Below, piece by piece: positions 28,296 to 35,706 of a DNA stretch of 64,000 bases. The DNA is from Rhizobiaceae bacterium MnEN-MB40S (GTDB lineage Bacteria; Pseudomonadota; Alphaproteobacteria; Rhizobiales; Rhizobiaceae): assembly GCA_024343425.1 (NCBI GenBank), contig BRLC01000002.1, forward strand, positions 62,001 to 126,000, given 5' to 3'. Within the stretch, counting starts at the first letter, position 1; every line of letters starts with the position of its first letter. The translations under genes were made by a program, and so were the position numbers. The notes below the pieces were generated by a model. That model did no database searches and was not told the DNA's origin. It saw only the letters and a list, made by a program, of their open reading frames with translations.

Positions 28296-29084
28296 TTACA
28301 GCGAGGGAAGCGGCGGAAGCTTCTGGCCCAGCCACTTTTGCGAGAGTTCGTCCAGCTGGCCGCCAAGCTTCTTGTGCAGAATGAAGACATTGACCCACTG
28401 GAGAAGATCGAGGTTCCCCTTCTTCACGCCGATGAACGCGGGCGATTCCTTGATGATGAATTTGGTTTCGATATCAAGATCCGGATTGTCAGCGGAAAGT
28501 TGCGCGGCGACGGTGTTGCCCGTCACGAGCACGTCAACCTGCTTCGAAAGATAGGCCGACAGCGTCGCTGCATTGTCGCCAAAGCGAACAATCTCCATAC
28601 CTTCCGGACCGTTCTCGGTCAGTTCCAGGTCTTCAAGCGTGCCGCCGGTTACGCCAATCTTTTTGCCGGCCAGATCATCCATTGAGGCAATCGCCATGTC
28701 CGACGCGGCGAACGCGCCCGAGAAGAAGGGAGCGTAGGCGCTCGAAAACCAGATCGACTTGGCGCGTTCCGGGTTGGCGCCCATGGAAGAAATCACAAGA
28801 TCGACGCGATCGGTTTCAAGGAACGGGATACGCTGCTTGGAGGTCACCGGCACCAGTTCGAGTTCGACGCCGAGATCTTCGGCGATGAGATTGGACACAT
28901 CGACATCGTATCCGACATGCTCGCCTTCATCACCCAGCGATCCGAAAGGCGGGAAATTTTCCGGCACTGCGATCTTGATCGTCCCGGCGCTCAGGATGTC
29001 CGAGAGGTCGGCGTGAGCCACGCCGACCTGCATGATCATTGATGCAAGCAATCCGACCGCTGCGGCCTTGAGTGTGTTCCTCAT
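28296..29084 (-). CDS. Amino-acid ABC transporter, periplasmic binding protein (family 3)
   Basis: A 262-residue binding protein with signal peptide (LLASMIMQVGVAHA) and the family-3 opening TIKIAVPENFPPFGSLG, HVGYDVDVSNLIAEDLGVELELVPVTSKQRIPFLETDRVDLVISSMGANPERAKSI. It binds a polar amino acid or related small molecule. It is the last gene of a minus-strand cassette after two permeases, an inverted order compared with the cassette at 16.5 kb. ATG 29084. No ATPase is encoded nearby. Confidence 0.87.
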   Translation of the reverse strand: MRNTLKAAAVGLLASMIMQVGVAHADLSDILSAGTIKIAVPENFPPFGSLGDEGEHVGYDVDVSNLIAEDLGVELELVPVTSKQRIPFLETDRVDLVISSMGANPERAKSIWFSSAYAPFFSGAFAASDMAIASMDDLAGKKIGVTGGTLEDLELTENGPEGMEIVRFGDNAATLSAYLSKQVDVLVTGNTVAAQLSADNPDLDIETKFIIKESPAFIGVKKGNLDLLQWVNVFILHKKLGGQLDELSQKWLGQKLPPLPSL

Positions 29085-29119
29085 GTCTTTTCCTTTCCTC
29101 TTCACATGAAACTCTGCGT

Positions 29120-29827
29120 TTAGGCGACTGCCGGCTTGTCCCTGGCCTTGACGGCGCCGAGCTTGCGTTCGAGATGACGCGACCAGGCCGAAAGCGGGAA
29201 ACAAAGGCAGAAATAGATGAGCGCCATCAGCGGATAGATGACGAAGGGTTCCGTGTCCGCCACCGGCGCGTTCGCCCAGCGACGGCCGACGGCCATGAGA
29301 TCGTGAAAGCCGATGATGTAGGCCAGGGACGTGCCTTTGATGATCTGCACCATGAAGCCGACGGTCGGCGCCAGCGACAGCCGAAAGGCCTGCGGGACGA
29401 TGATGAGACGCGCAATCTTCAGAAAACGCAGTCCGAGCGCCCTGCCCCCTTCCCACTGTCCTTCCGGGATGGCCTCCACAGCTCCGCGCCAGACATCGGA
29501 AAGATAGGCGCTTGCGTACAGCGTCAGCGCGACGCCGGCTGCGATCCAGGAGTTGATGTCGACGCCTAGCAGCCTCGGCACGCCCAGTCCAAGCAGGAAG
29601 AGGAGCATAAGCAGCGGGATCGACTGAAACAGCCAGATATAGGCGCTGGCGGCCGCCTTGGCCCGCTTCGACGGCGCAATCCGCACCAACATGACGGCGA
29701 GCCCGATCAGTCCGCCCCCGAAAAAGGCAATCGCAGACAGATAGATCGTGAACTGCGTGGCGTCGAGCAGTTGGAAAATGACGATGCCGAACGGTTTGCC
29801 GAGTATGGATACGAAGAAGTCTTTCAT
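29120..29827 (-). CDS. Amino-acid ABC transporter permease
   Basis: A 235-residue HisMQ-type permease. Coupling motif EAIPEGQWEGGRALGLRFLKIARLIIVPQAF, and FQSIPLLMLLFLLGLGVPRLLG in the middle. ATG 29827 overlaps the stop of the upstream permease (ATGA); an in-frame GTG at 29842 is less likely. Forms a heterodimer with the upstream gene product. Confidence 0.9.
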   Translation of the reverse strand: MKDFFVSILGKPFGIVIFQLLDATQFTIYLSAIAFFGGGLIGLAVMLVRIAPSKRAKAAASAYIWLFQSIPLLMLLFLLGLGVPRLLGVDINSWIAAGVALTLYASAYLSDVWRGAVEAIPEGQWEGGRALGLRFLKIARLIIVPQAFRLSLAPTVGFMVQIIKGTSLAYIIGFHDLMAVGRRWANAPVADTEPFVIYPLMALIYFCLCFPLSAWSRHLERKLGAVKARDKPAVA

Positions 29828-30501
29828 CGCACCGTCCGCCACTTGAAGGCTGAGCGATAGATGGCGTTCAGCAAGGCTTTGAAGCTCAGCGCCATGACTA
29901 TGTAAATCACAGTCAGCGCGGTAAAAATTTCAAAGGAGCGGAATGTCCTGCTGTCGATGTAAAGGCCCGCATGGGTCAGGTCCGTGACGCCGATTTCCGC
30001 AATCACACCTGTCGTCAGGAACAGAAAGATGAACTGGCTGTTCAGGGACGGATACATGGCGGCAACGGCCTGGGGGAAGACGACTTTGCGAAAGATCGTC
30101 GCCTTGCGAATACCGAGAGCTGCGCCCGCCTCCAATTGTCCCGACGGGATTGAACTGAAGCCGGCGCGCAGAATTTCGGCGAAATAGGCGGAAAAATTGA
30201 GCGTAAGCGCAAGCAGCGCATGCGCCCAGAACGGCCAGCTATAACCGAGCAGCAACGGCAATCCAAAGGCCACGAAGAACAGCTGTACGATCAGAGGCGT
30301 GTTGCGGATGAACTCGACATAGGCTGCAGATATCCGGCCAAGAACTGGCGCCTCGGCGTAGCGGCTGACGGCAAGAAGCGTCGCGAGCAGAAATCCAACC
30401 AGACCGCCGCCAATTGCAAGCGATGCGCTGACGCCGGCCCCCTTTGCAAGCAGCAACAGATATTCGCTGCTTCGATAGATCTCAAAGAACCTGAATTCCA
30501 A
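29824..30501 (-). CDS. Amino-acid ABC transporter permease
   Basis: A 225-residue HisMQ-type permease: YVEFIRNTPLIVQLFFVAFGLPLLLG and the coupling motif FSSIPSGQLEAGAALGIRKATIFRKVVFPQAV. The start is TTG 30501 behind AGGAGTGAGG, the only good site. First gene of the permease-permease-binding protein cassette; coupled to the second permease. Confidence 0.88.
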   Translation of the reverse strand: MEFRFFEIYRSSEYLLLLAKGAGVSASLAIGGGLVGFLLATLLAVSRYAEAPVLGRISAAYVEFIRNTPLIVQLFFVAFGLPLLLGYSWPFWAHALLALTLNFSAYFAEILRAGFSSIPSGQLEAGAALGIRKATIFRKVVFPQAVAAMYPSLNSQFIFLFLTTGVIAEIGVTDLTHAGLYIDSRTFRSFEIFTALTVIYIVMALSFKALLNAIYRSAFKWRTVR

Positions 30502-30624
30502 GCCTCACTCCTCAGCCGACGACATATAGCCAAGCAAGAAGGGCGCCATACGATTCAGCACAGCTTGCAGGATTTCGGAGCCGCCAGTTTCCGGAAGGCG
30601 CCCATTTGTTCGGCACTGGCGCCT

Positions 30625-30831
30625 TTATTTGCTCCGCCGAGCCTGGAACACCCTGATTGCGAAGGCAGTCACAGCCGCAATCGCGAATAGAGACACGACC
30701 GTGTGAAATGGAGACGCAGTGACGTGACTGGCCAGCTTTCCCACCGGAAGATGGTCGTGACTGCCGGGATGCGCAAAGGCCTTTCCGCTCGACACCAGAA
30801 CCATGGCTGAGACGACGGTTCGATTGATCAT
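30625..30831 (-). CDS. Small histidine-containing membrane protein (hypothetical)
   Basis: A 68-residue protein with an N-terminal signal-like helix ending at AFAHPGSHDHLPVGK, followed by one membrane helix (FHTVVSLFAIAAVTAFAIRVF) and a basic end. The HPGSHDH stretch just after the predicted cleavage site resembles the N-terminus of HupE/UreJ nickel permeases. It is the last gene of the guanidine operon, four bases after the His-rich gene. A role in nickel or metal supply is inference; no named family is assigned. Confidence 0.6.
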   Translation of the reverse strand: MINRTVVSAMVLVSSGKAFAHPGSHDHLPVGKLASHVTASPFHTVVSLFAIAAVTAFAIRVFQARRSK

Positions 30832-30835
30832 GGGG

Positions 30836-31306
30836 CTATCCTTCCTCTGAATGAAAACGCGCTTTTAAAAGAGTGACGAGATCCACATCGTCCCGCTCGG
30901 TCAACGAGACATAGGTAAATGTCATATTCTCGCGCTCGCTGACCATTTCACCGGGAAACGGCATGTAGACGAGTTCGCGCGAAGCAAAGGCCGGAGACGC
31001 GGTTCCGATCTGCCAGTTCGAGACGATCGAGGCGTCGACCAGGTTCAGCGTCAGCCCGTCGGCTCCCTTCCGCGTGAATGGTATTCCCGAAAGCCTGAGA
31101 TACGAGGTCTTGTCGTCCGCCTTTCTGAATGCGTCGATGAAACTCGCGGCCAAGGCCTGTATTTCATCCATGCGTTCGCGGTCTGGCGTGCCGTGAACAT
31201 GCGAATGCAAGTGGTCAACAGGATGATTGTGCCCGGCGCCATGATGATGATGGTGGTCGTGGTCATGATGGTGATCATGATCGTGATCGTGATGAAGGTG
31301 TCCCAT
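30836..31306 (-). CDS. Histidine-rich protein, putative metal-delivery factor
   Basis: A 156-residue soluble protein. Residues 2-38 are nearly all His and Asp with a few Gly/Pro (GHLHHDHDHD, HHHHHGAGHNH, HLHSHVHG), a typical nickel/zinc-storing tail as in UreE or HypB. Residues 45-156 (MDEIQALAASFIDAFRKAD ... LTERDDVDLVTLLKARF) are a small domain I do not recognise. It sits five bases after the ureohydrolase gene and before a small His-containing membrane protein. Known guanidine hydrolases need Ni2+ and HypA/HypB-like helpers; none is seen here, so this protein may replace them. Confidence 0.65.
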   Translation of the reverse strand: MGHLHHDHDHDHHHDHDHHHHHGAGHNHPVDHLHSHVHGTPDRERMDEIQALAASFIDAFRKADDKTSYLRLSGIPFTRKGADGLTLNLVDASIVSNWQIGTASPAFASRELVYMPFPGEMVSERENMTFTYVSLTERDDVDLVTLLKARFHSEEG

Positions 31307-31311
31307 GAGCC

Positions 31312-32550
31312 CTACTCCACGTCCGGTCCGGCCGGAATCGTGACAGGCTTGTCTATAATCGCCTTGTGCGACCCCATCTTGCCGTGGGAAACGAGCGTGC
31401 CCAGCACGTCGACGATGACGCGCGTCGCCAGCAGCGCGGTGATGTCGGATGTGTCGTATGGCGGCGAGACCTCAACGACTTCAAGACCGCAGATGCCTTC
31501 AGCGGCGACCAGCGAAACGAGCTCGAGCGCTTCTCTCGGCAGGAAACCGCCAGGCTCCGGCCAGCCGGTTCCGGGCACGAAGCCGCAGTCGACACTGTCG
31601 ATGTCGAACGAGATGTAGACGGCGTCTGCGTCCTTCCAGGCAAGCTCCAGCGCCCGGGCGGCGGTTTCCGCCAACCCCAACTCCTCCACATCTCGCATGG
31701 TGAAGATATTGGTGTTGCGCTTCCGGGCTATCTCGACGCCTTCGCGGGGCACCTGCCAGCCGCCGATGCCGACCTGCACAAGGTTGACGGCCGGCACATT
31801 GACGAGGTCCGTCGCATGGAACCACGGAGTTGTGTGCATACGTTCGTCGAGATCCTTCTCCTGGATGTCGATGTGGCGGTCGAAATGAACGATGCCAATT
31901 CTTTTCGATGTGCACTCCGCAATTCCACGCACGCATGGAAAGCCGATCGAATGATCGCCACCGATCATGATCGGCAGCGCGCCGGACGAAACGACATGGC
32001 TCACGGCCCGGGTTATCTGGTCGAAGGTTTTTTCGATATTCGCGGGAATTGTGAACACGTCGCCAACGTCGCAGAGCGTCATCTGCTCGCGCAGGTCGAT
32101 ACCCATCTCGTAGTTGTAGGGCGTATAGAGCGCCGAGATCCGGCGCACGCCCTGCGGACCGAAACGCGTGCCCGGTCGATAGGTCGTGCCGCCATCGAAC
32201 GGAATGCCGATAACGGCGGCGTCGTAGGCGCTTACCTTTGTGACATCTTCGATATAGGGAGCCTTCAGGAAAGTGTTGATGCCGGCATAATGGGGCAGTT
32301 CGCCGCGCGCGAACGTGGGGATCGACTTGTCTTCAAGACTGTCCGATCCGGTCAAACCCATGCGCAACGCCCATTGCTTTTCCTTTTCCCACGCGGCCGT
32401 TGGCAGCGTCCCTTCCTTTTCGGCCGCCTTCCAGCCGCGCAATTGCAGCTTGTCGAAGTCCGGATGATGGCGGCGTACAGGCGCGCCTCGGCTGACAGTT
32501 CCCGCTGCCCTGTGCTTGCGGGCAGGTCCCGTCGCAAATATGTCCTTCAT
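31312..32550 (-). CDS. gdmH: Ureohydrolase of the guanidine hydrolase (GdmH) type
   Basis: A 412-residue arginase-fold enzyme. Dinuclear metal ligands are visible: His200 (GGDHSIG), Asp224/His226/Asp228 (HFDRHIDIQ) and Asp316/Asp318 (SFDIDSVD). In ordinary agmatinases the second motif is HxDAHxD; Arg in place of Ala, and the following EKDLDERMHTTPWFHAT, agree with what I recall of the Ni-dependent guanidine hydrolase of cyanobacteria. The N-terminal extension of about 100 residues also fits. Reaction: guanidine + water to urea + ammonia. The guanidine riboswitch and importer upstream in the same operon strongly support this over agmatinase. Confidence 0.8.
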   Translation of the reverse strand: MKDIFATGPARKHRAAGTVSRGAPVRRHHPDFDKLQLRGWKAAEKEGTLPTAAWEKEKQWALRMGLTGSDSLEDKSIPTFARGELPHYAGINTFLKAPYIEDVTKVSAYDAAVIGIPFDGGTTYRPGTRFGPQGVRRISALYTPYNYEMGIDLREQMTLCDVGDVFTIPANIEKTFDQITRAVSHVVSSGALPIMIGGDHSIGFPCVRGIAECTSKRIGIVHFDRHIDIQEKDLDERMHTTPWFHATDLVNVPAVNLVQVGIGGWQVPREGVEIARKRNTNIFTMRDVEELGLAETAARALELAWKDADAVYISFDIDSVDCGFVPGTGWPEPGGFLPREALELVSLVAAEGICGLEVVEVSPPYDTSDITALLATRVIVDVLGTLVSHGKMGSHKAIIDKPVTIPAGPDVE

Positions 32551-33347
32551 GCGCTTGCTCCTGTGCTTGTGTCGGCGTTCATCGCCAGTCCGGCCAGTTC
32601 CGGCGGCGGTCCCGCGTCTTTTCTCGTGAGTGGAAGGTCGTAGGTGATTGTCGCCCCGTAGGCGTCCGGCGCCTGAGGATCGTGTCTGATCTTGTCGAAG
32701 ACAAGAATGCGCGTTCCCAGCTTGAAGGCTTCCCGAATGTCGTGCGTGACCATGAATACGGTCATGTCGAGTTCTTCCCAGAGGCCAAGAAGCAGGTCGT
32801 GCATATCGGAGCGAATGCCCGGATCCAGCGCCCCGAAAGGTTCGTCGAGCAGCAGCACCCTGGGGCGTTTCAAAAGCGCCTGCGCGATCGCGAGGCGCTG
32901 TTGCATGCCGCCAGACAGTTGAGCCGGATATTTCAGGCGCGCCGAACCAAGGCCAATCTTTTCGAGCGTGTCGTCGATCTCGGCGCGCGCAGCCTTTCGC
33001 GACGGGCCGAAGGAGCGTCCGAACAGGTGTGAACGCTCGAACTCCCGGGCGAGAATAAGATTGTCCTCGACCGTCAGATGCGGAAACACCGAATATTTCT
33101 GGAATACGATGCCACGATCAGGTGTCGGTTCGCCTGGCAATGGCGAGCCGTCGAGCTCGATTCGTCCACGCGACGGCGTTTCTTGTGACAGAAGCATGCG
33201 CAGAAAGGTCGACTTGCCGCAGCCCGAGGCTCCGACAATCGTGCAGAACGCCCCCTCCTCAACCTCCAGATTGAGACGCTCGAGCACGGTCATGTAGCCA
33301 TAGGTTTTTGCGACATTGCGTACAGAAATCTTTGGCGGCGCGCTCAC
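32547..33347 (-). CDS. Guanidine-type ABC transporter ATP-binding protein
   Basis: A 266-residue ATPase of the nitrate/taurine group: Walker A IVGASGCGKSTFL, Q-loop VFQKYSVFPHL, signature LSGGMQQRLAIAQALL, Walker B VLLLDEPFGALD, and MVTHDIREAFKL. The group is known as the urea-carboxylase-related transporter, found in guanidine riboswitch regulons. ATG 33347 overlaps the permease stop and its own stop overlaps the hydrolase start, so three genes are coupled in series. Confidence 0.88.
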   Translation of the reverse strand: MSAPPKISVRNVAKTYGYMTVLERLNLEVEEGAFCTIVGASGCGKSTFLRMLLSQETPSRGRIELDGSPLPGEPTPDRGIVFQKYSVFPHLTVEDNLILAREFERSHLFGRSFGPSRKAARAEIDDTLEKIGLGSARLKYPAQLSGGMQQRLAIAQALLKRPRVLLLDEPFGALDPGIRSDMHDLLLGLWEELDMTVFMVTHDIREAFKLGTRILVFDKIRHDPQAPDAYGATITYDLPLTRKDAGPPPELAGLAMNADTSTGASA

Positions 33348-34165
33348 AGGCTTTCTCCGCCGAGATGATGCCAGGGAAAAGCGCGTTTCGACAAAAGCAG
33401 CAGTAGCCGGTCGATGATGAACGCAAGCAGCGTGATCCAGACGACGTAGGGAAGAATCACGTCCATGGCGAGATAGCGCCGTACGAGAAAAATCCGGTAA
33501 CCGAGTCCTGAGGTCGAAGCGATCGCCTCCGCCGAGATGAGGAAGATCCAGGCTGGAACCAGTCCCAGGCGCATGGCGTTGACAAGCTTCGGAAGCGTTT
33601 GCGGCAGGACAACCCGAAAGATCATCTGCAGGACGCTCGCGCCGAGCGTCTCGGCCTTGATGATCAATTCGCGCGGAATGTTCATCACCTCCTGCGAAAC
33701 CGACCGGATCATGACGGGCGCCGTGCCCACAACGATCAGCATGATCTTCGATGTTTCCCCGAGACCGAAGATGATGAACAGGATCGGCAGGATGGTGATC
33801 GGCGGAATCAACGAGAAAGTGGCGATGTAAGGCGCAAGTGTGCTGCGCGCATGTGGAATGAAACCGATCAAAATGCCGAGCGTCAGCGCAAGGATCGTCG
33901 CCGTGCCCATGCCCATCCCGAGCCGCCAGAGGCTGTCATAGGTATCGAGCCACAGCAGCAGATCGCCGGACCGCTTGTCCGGCACAAAGGCCATGCGCCA
34001 AAACGTTTCGCCCATCTGCTGGAGCGACGGCAACAGCTTGTCTGCCGGATTTTCGAGCCGGCGATAGTGGCTCGCCAGCGCGTAGGCGCCAATCGTCGCC
34101 GCAAAGGGCAGCGCCGTCAAAGTGACGCTCGTTACGCGCGATGGCTTGCGATTGATGATGCGCAC
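33344..34165 (-). CDS. Guanidine-type ABC transporter permease
   Basis: A 273-residue SsuC/TauC-type permease with six helices. The coupling region reads NIPRELIIKAETLGASVLQMIFRVVLPQTLPKL. It is separated from the binding-protein gene by a 61-bp gap containing a 14-bp perfect stem-loop. Operon context assigns guanidine as the probable substrate. Confidence 0.87.
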   Translation of the reverse strand: MRIINRKPSRVTSVTLTALPFAATIGAYALASHYRRLENPADKLLPSLQQMGETFWRMAFVPDKRSGDLLLWLDTYDSLWRLGMGMGTATILALTLGILIGFIPHARSTLAPYIATFSLIPPITILPILFIIFGLGETSKIMLIVVGTAPVMIRSVSQEVMNIPRELIIKAETLGASVLQMIFRVVLPQTLPKLVNAMRLGLVPAWIFLISAEAIASTSGLGYRIFLVRRYLAMDVILPYVVWITLLAFIIDRLLLLLSKRAFPWHHLGGESL

Positions 34166-34181
34166 GAAGAATACCTCGGTG

Positions 34182-34216
34182 CGACCGTCCGGCGGAATGA
34201 TCCCGCCGGACGGTCG
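34182..34216 (-). promoter_or_regulatory. Intercistronic stem-loop, binding protein to permease (guanidine operon)
   Basis: CGACCGTCCGGCGG and its exact complement form a 14-bp stem with a 7-base loop between the two genes. Same position as in the other ABC operons of this window. Likely a 3' stabiliser or partial terminator that favours binding-protein expression. Confidence 0.6.
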
Positions 34217-34226
34217 ATGGCCGTGG

Positions 34227-35300
34227 TTACAGTTTGTCGCCTGCCGCCATCTCCATGTAGGAGGTGTCGAAGCGCAGCTTCACATTGTTCGTGTCGCCGT
34301 AGACGCTCCCGTCCGGGAACTCGACGCCAACGAATTCCGGGCTCGGCGCGCCTTCACCGAGAATTCCATTATCGAAGAGGAATTCAGCGACGAATTTTGA
34401 AGTCTCCGCAAGTTCCGGAGACTTGGCGAACTCGACGGCTGCATCCGGCGTGTAGAACATCTTGGTCGTCGCCAGCTGTGCGTCATATCCGGGGAGATCG
34501 GTGCCGGAAGCTTCTGCCATCGCCGTGCGCGCTTCTTTGCCTTCTTCGCTGTCGGAAGACATGATGCCCATCAGTTCGTACCAGGCGCCGACGAGCGCTT
34601 TGCCGAAATCCGGATTGTCCGCCAGCGTGTCGGTGTTGACCATCATGATGTCGATGATCTCGCCCGGAATGCCGGAGCTGTTGAATACTTCGGTGGCGTT
34701 CGGCTGGGCGACGATCTCCGACAGAAGCGGATTCCACGTGACAACCGCCGTTACGTCCGGCGTCGCATAGGCCGCGATCATGTCGGCGTCAGAAGTGTTG
34801 ACGACTGTAATGTCCTTTTCGGACATGCCGACGCTGTCGAGAGCGCGCGCCAGCAAATAGTGCGACACTGACAGCTCAACCAGATTGACGTTCTGGCCCT
34901 TGATCTCATCCAGCTTCGTCTTATCCTTGAGAATAATGCCGTCATTTCCGTTTGAGTAATCGCCGACGATCAGCGCCGTCGTGTCGACGCCGCCGCCAGC
35001 GGGTATCGACAGTGCGTCCATATTCGTCATCGAGCAGCCGTCATACTCGCCGGCTGTATACTGGTTGATCGATTCGACATAGTCGTTGATCTGAACGATA
35101 TCGACCGTGATGTCGTATTTGTCGGCCCATTTCTTCATGAGGCCCGAATCCTGCAGGTGGCCCCAGGGCATCCAGCCGACATAGATCGACCAGCAGACCT
35201 TGAAGTCCTTCTTTTCTTCAGCATTGGCGATCGTCGCAGCAGACAACGCAGCGGCCAGCAGCGCAGTCATTCCAAGAGCTTTGATGGGTGTTCGTATCAT
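34227..35300 (-). CDS. Guanidine-type ABC transporter, periplasmic binding protein
   Basis: A 357-residue NMT1/taurine-like binding protein with signal peptide (MTALLAAALSAATIANA). Mature start FKVCWSIYVGWMPWGHLQDSGLMKKWADKYDI, and YDGCSMTNMDALSIPAGGGVDTT, characterise the urea-carboxylase-associated transporter family linked to guanidine riboswitches. ATG 35300 with AGGAAGG nine bases upstream. First gene after the riboswitch leader; probably delivers guanidine to the permease. Confidence 0.87.
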   Translation of the reverse strand: MIRTPIKALGMTALLAAALSAATIANAEEKKDFKVCWSIYVGWMPWGHLQDSGLMKKWADKYDITVDIVQINDYVESINQYTAGEYDGCSMTNMDALSIPAGGGVDTTALIVGDYSNGNDGIILKDKTKLDEIKGQNVNLVELSVSHYLLARALDSVGMSEKDITVVNTSDADMIAAYATPDVTAVVTWNPLLSEIVAQPNATEVFNSSGIPGEIIDIMMVNTDTLADNPDFGKALVGAWYELMGIMSSDSEEGKEARTAMAEASGTDLPGYDAQLATTKMFYTPDAAVEFAKSPELAETSKFVAEFLFDNGILGEGAPSPEFVGVEFPDGSVYGDTNNVKLRFDTSYMEMAAGDKL

Positions 35301-35403
35301 GTCTGTACGCCTTCCTGATTTGCGCCAATCGATGATTGGCTTTCAAAACCTGGGCTCTGCGCACAAACCGGGAGAAGGTCTGCGCGCGCAAACCTGTGCA
35401 GTT
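35301..35403 (-). promoter_or_regulatory. Leader downstream of the riboswitch (expression platform)
   Basis: TCTCCCGG (minus strand, 35375-35368) is exactly complementary to CCGGGAGA at the 3' end of the aptamer (35412-35405), so the aptamer helix can exchange with a downstream helix. A second hairpin GCCAATC-ATC-GATTGGC (35340-35324) stands just before the ribosome site at 35316-35310. This looks like a ligand-controlled switch; whether it acts on transcription or translation is not clear, as there is no strong U-tract. Confidence 0.5.
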
Positions 35404-35517
35404 GTCTCCCGGGATTTTGTCCCGCCGTGTCACCGGCTATGCATGTCGCCGGCTTGCGCCTCTTGGACCAGCGTTCCGCAATATTTGGTCGAATTGCGGA
35501 ACCGGAACCCTAGGCGC
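35404..35517 (-). ncRNA. Guanidine-I (ykkC) riboswitch aptamer
   Basis: Three conserved blocks of the ykkC/guanidine-I consensus occur in order on the minus strand: CTAGGGTTCCGG (35513-35502), CTGGTCCAAGAG (35471-35460) and ACACGGCGGGACAAAATCCC with GGGAGA (35430-35405). Intervening segments form plausible hairpins (GGTTCCGCAAT/ATTGCGGAACG; GCCGGCGAC/GCCGGTGAC). The aptamer precedes a complete guanidine import and hydrolysis operon, which is the expected regulon. This is recognised from memory of the consensus, not from a covariance search. Confidence 0.9.
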
Positions 35518-35537
35518 GCTGCACGCTATTTGAGAAA

Positions 35538-35552
35538 GCAAGGGATGTGCCA
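35538..35552 (-). promoter_or_regulatory. Sigma-54 (-24/-12) promoter for the guanidine operon
   Basis: On the minus strand TGGCAC-ATCCC-TTGC matches the RpoN consensus TGGCACnnnnnTTGC exactly. The -12 element lies about 20 bases before the aptamer, so the predicted start falls just upstream of it. It implies an activator such as NtrC and nitrogen-limitation control; no clear NtrC site was found in the 150 bases upstream. Confidence 0.7.
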
Positions 35553-35706
35553 GTCAATTAACGACCGGTCTGACCACTCATAAAGCAATGTGATTTCTGA
35601 AGGTTACCGTTAAACCCAGAGAAACAGAATCTGGTCTCCAGCGGATTGCTTCGTAGCACAAAGGGGCAAGTTTAGGCCTTCTGCATAAATATTGGTCAGC
35701 GTTCTG
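35553..35706. other. Intergenic stretch upstream of the guanidine promoter
   Basis: 154 bases between the sigma-54 promoter and the stop of the alpha/beta hydrolase gene. It would hold enhancer sites for an RpoN activator; a weak TGCT-N4-AGCA dyad around 35650 is the only symmetry seen. No ORF. Confidence 0.3.

Noticed and set aside
31193..31306. Low-complexity CAT/GAT repeat as a microsatellite
   Set aside because: It is simply the codons of the histidine- and aspartate-rich tail.
31312..32550. Agmatinase annotation for the ureohydrolase
   Set aside because: The metal motif HFDRHID differs from the agmatinase HxDAHxD, and the guanidine riboswitch and transporter point to guanidine instead.
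31366..32643. 425-codon + strand ORF
   Set aside because: Antisense shadow of the ureohydrolase gene, which has clear catalytic motifs on the other strand.
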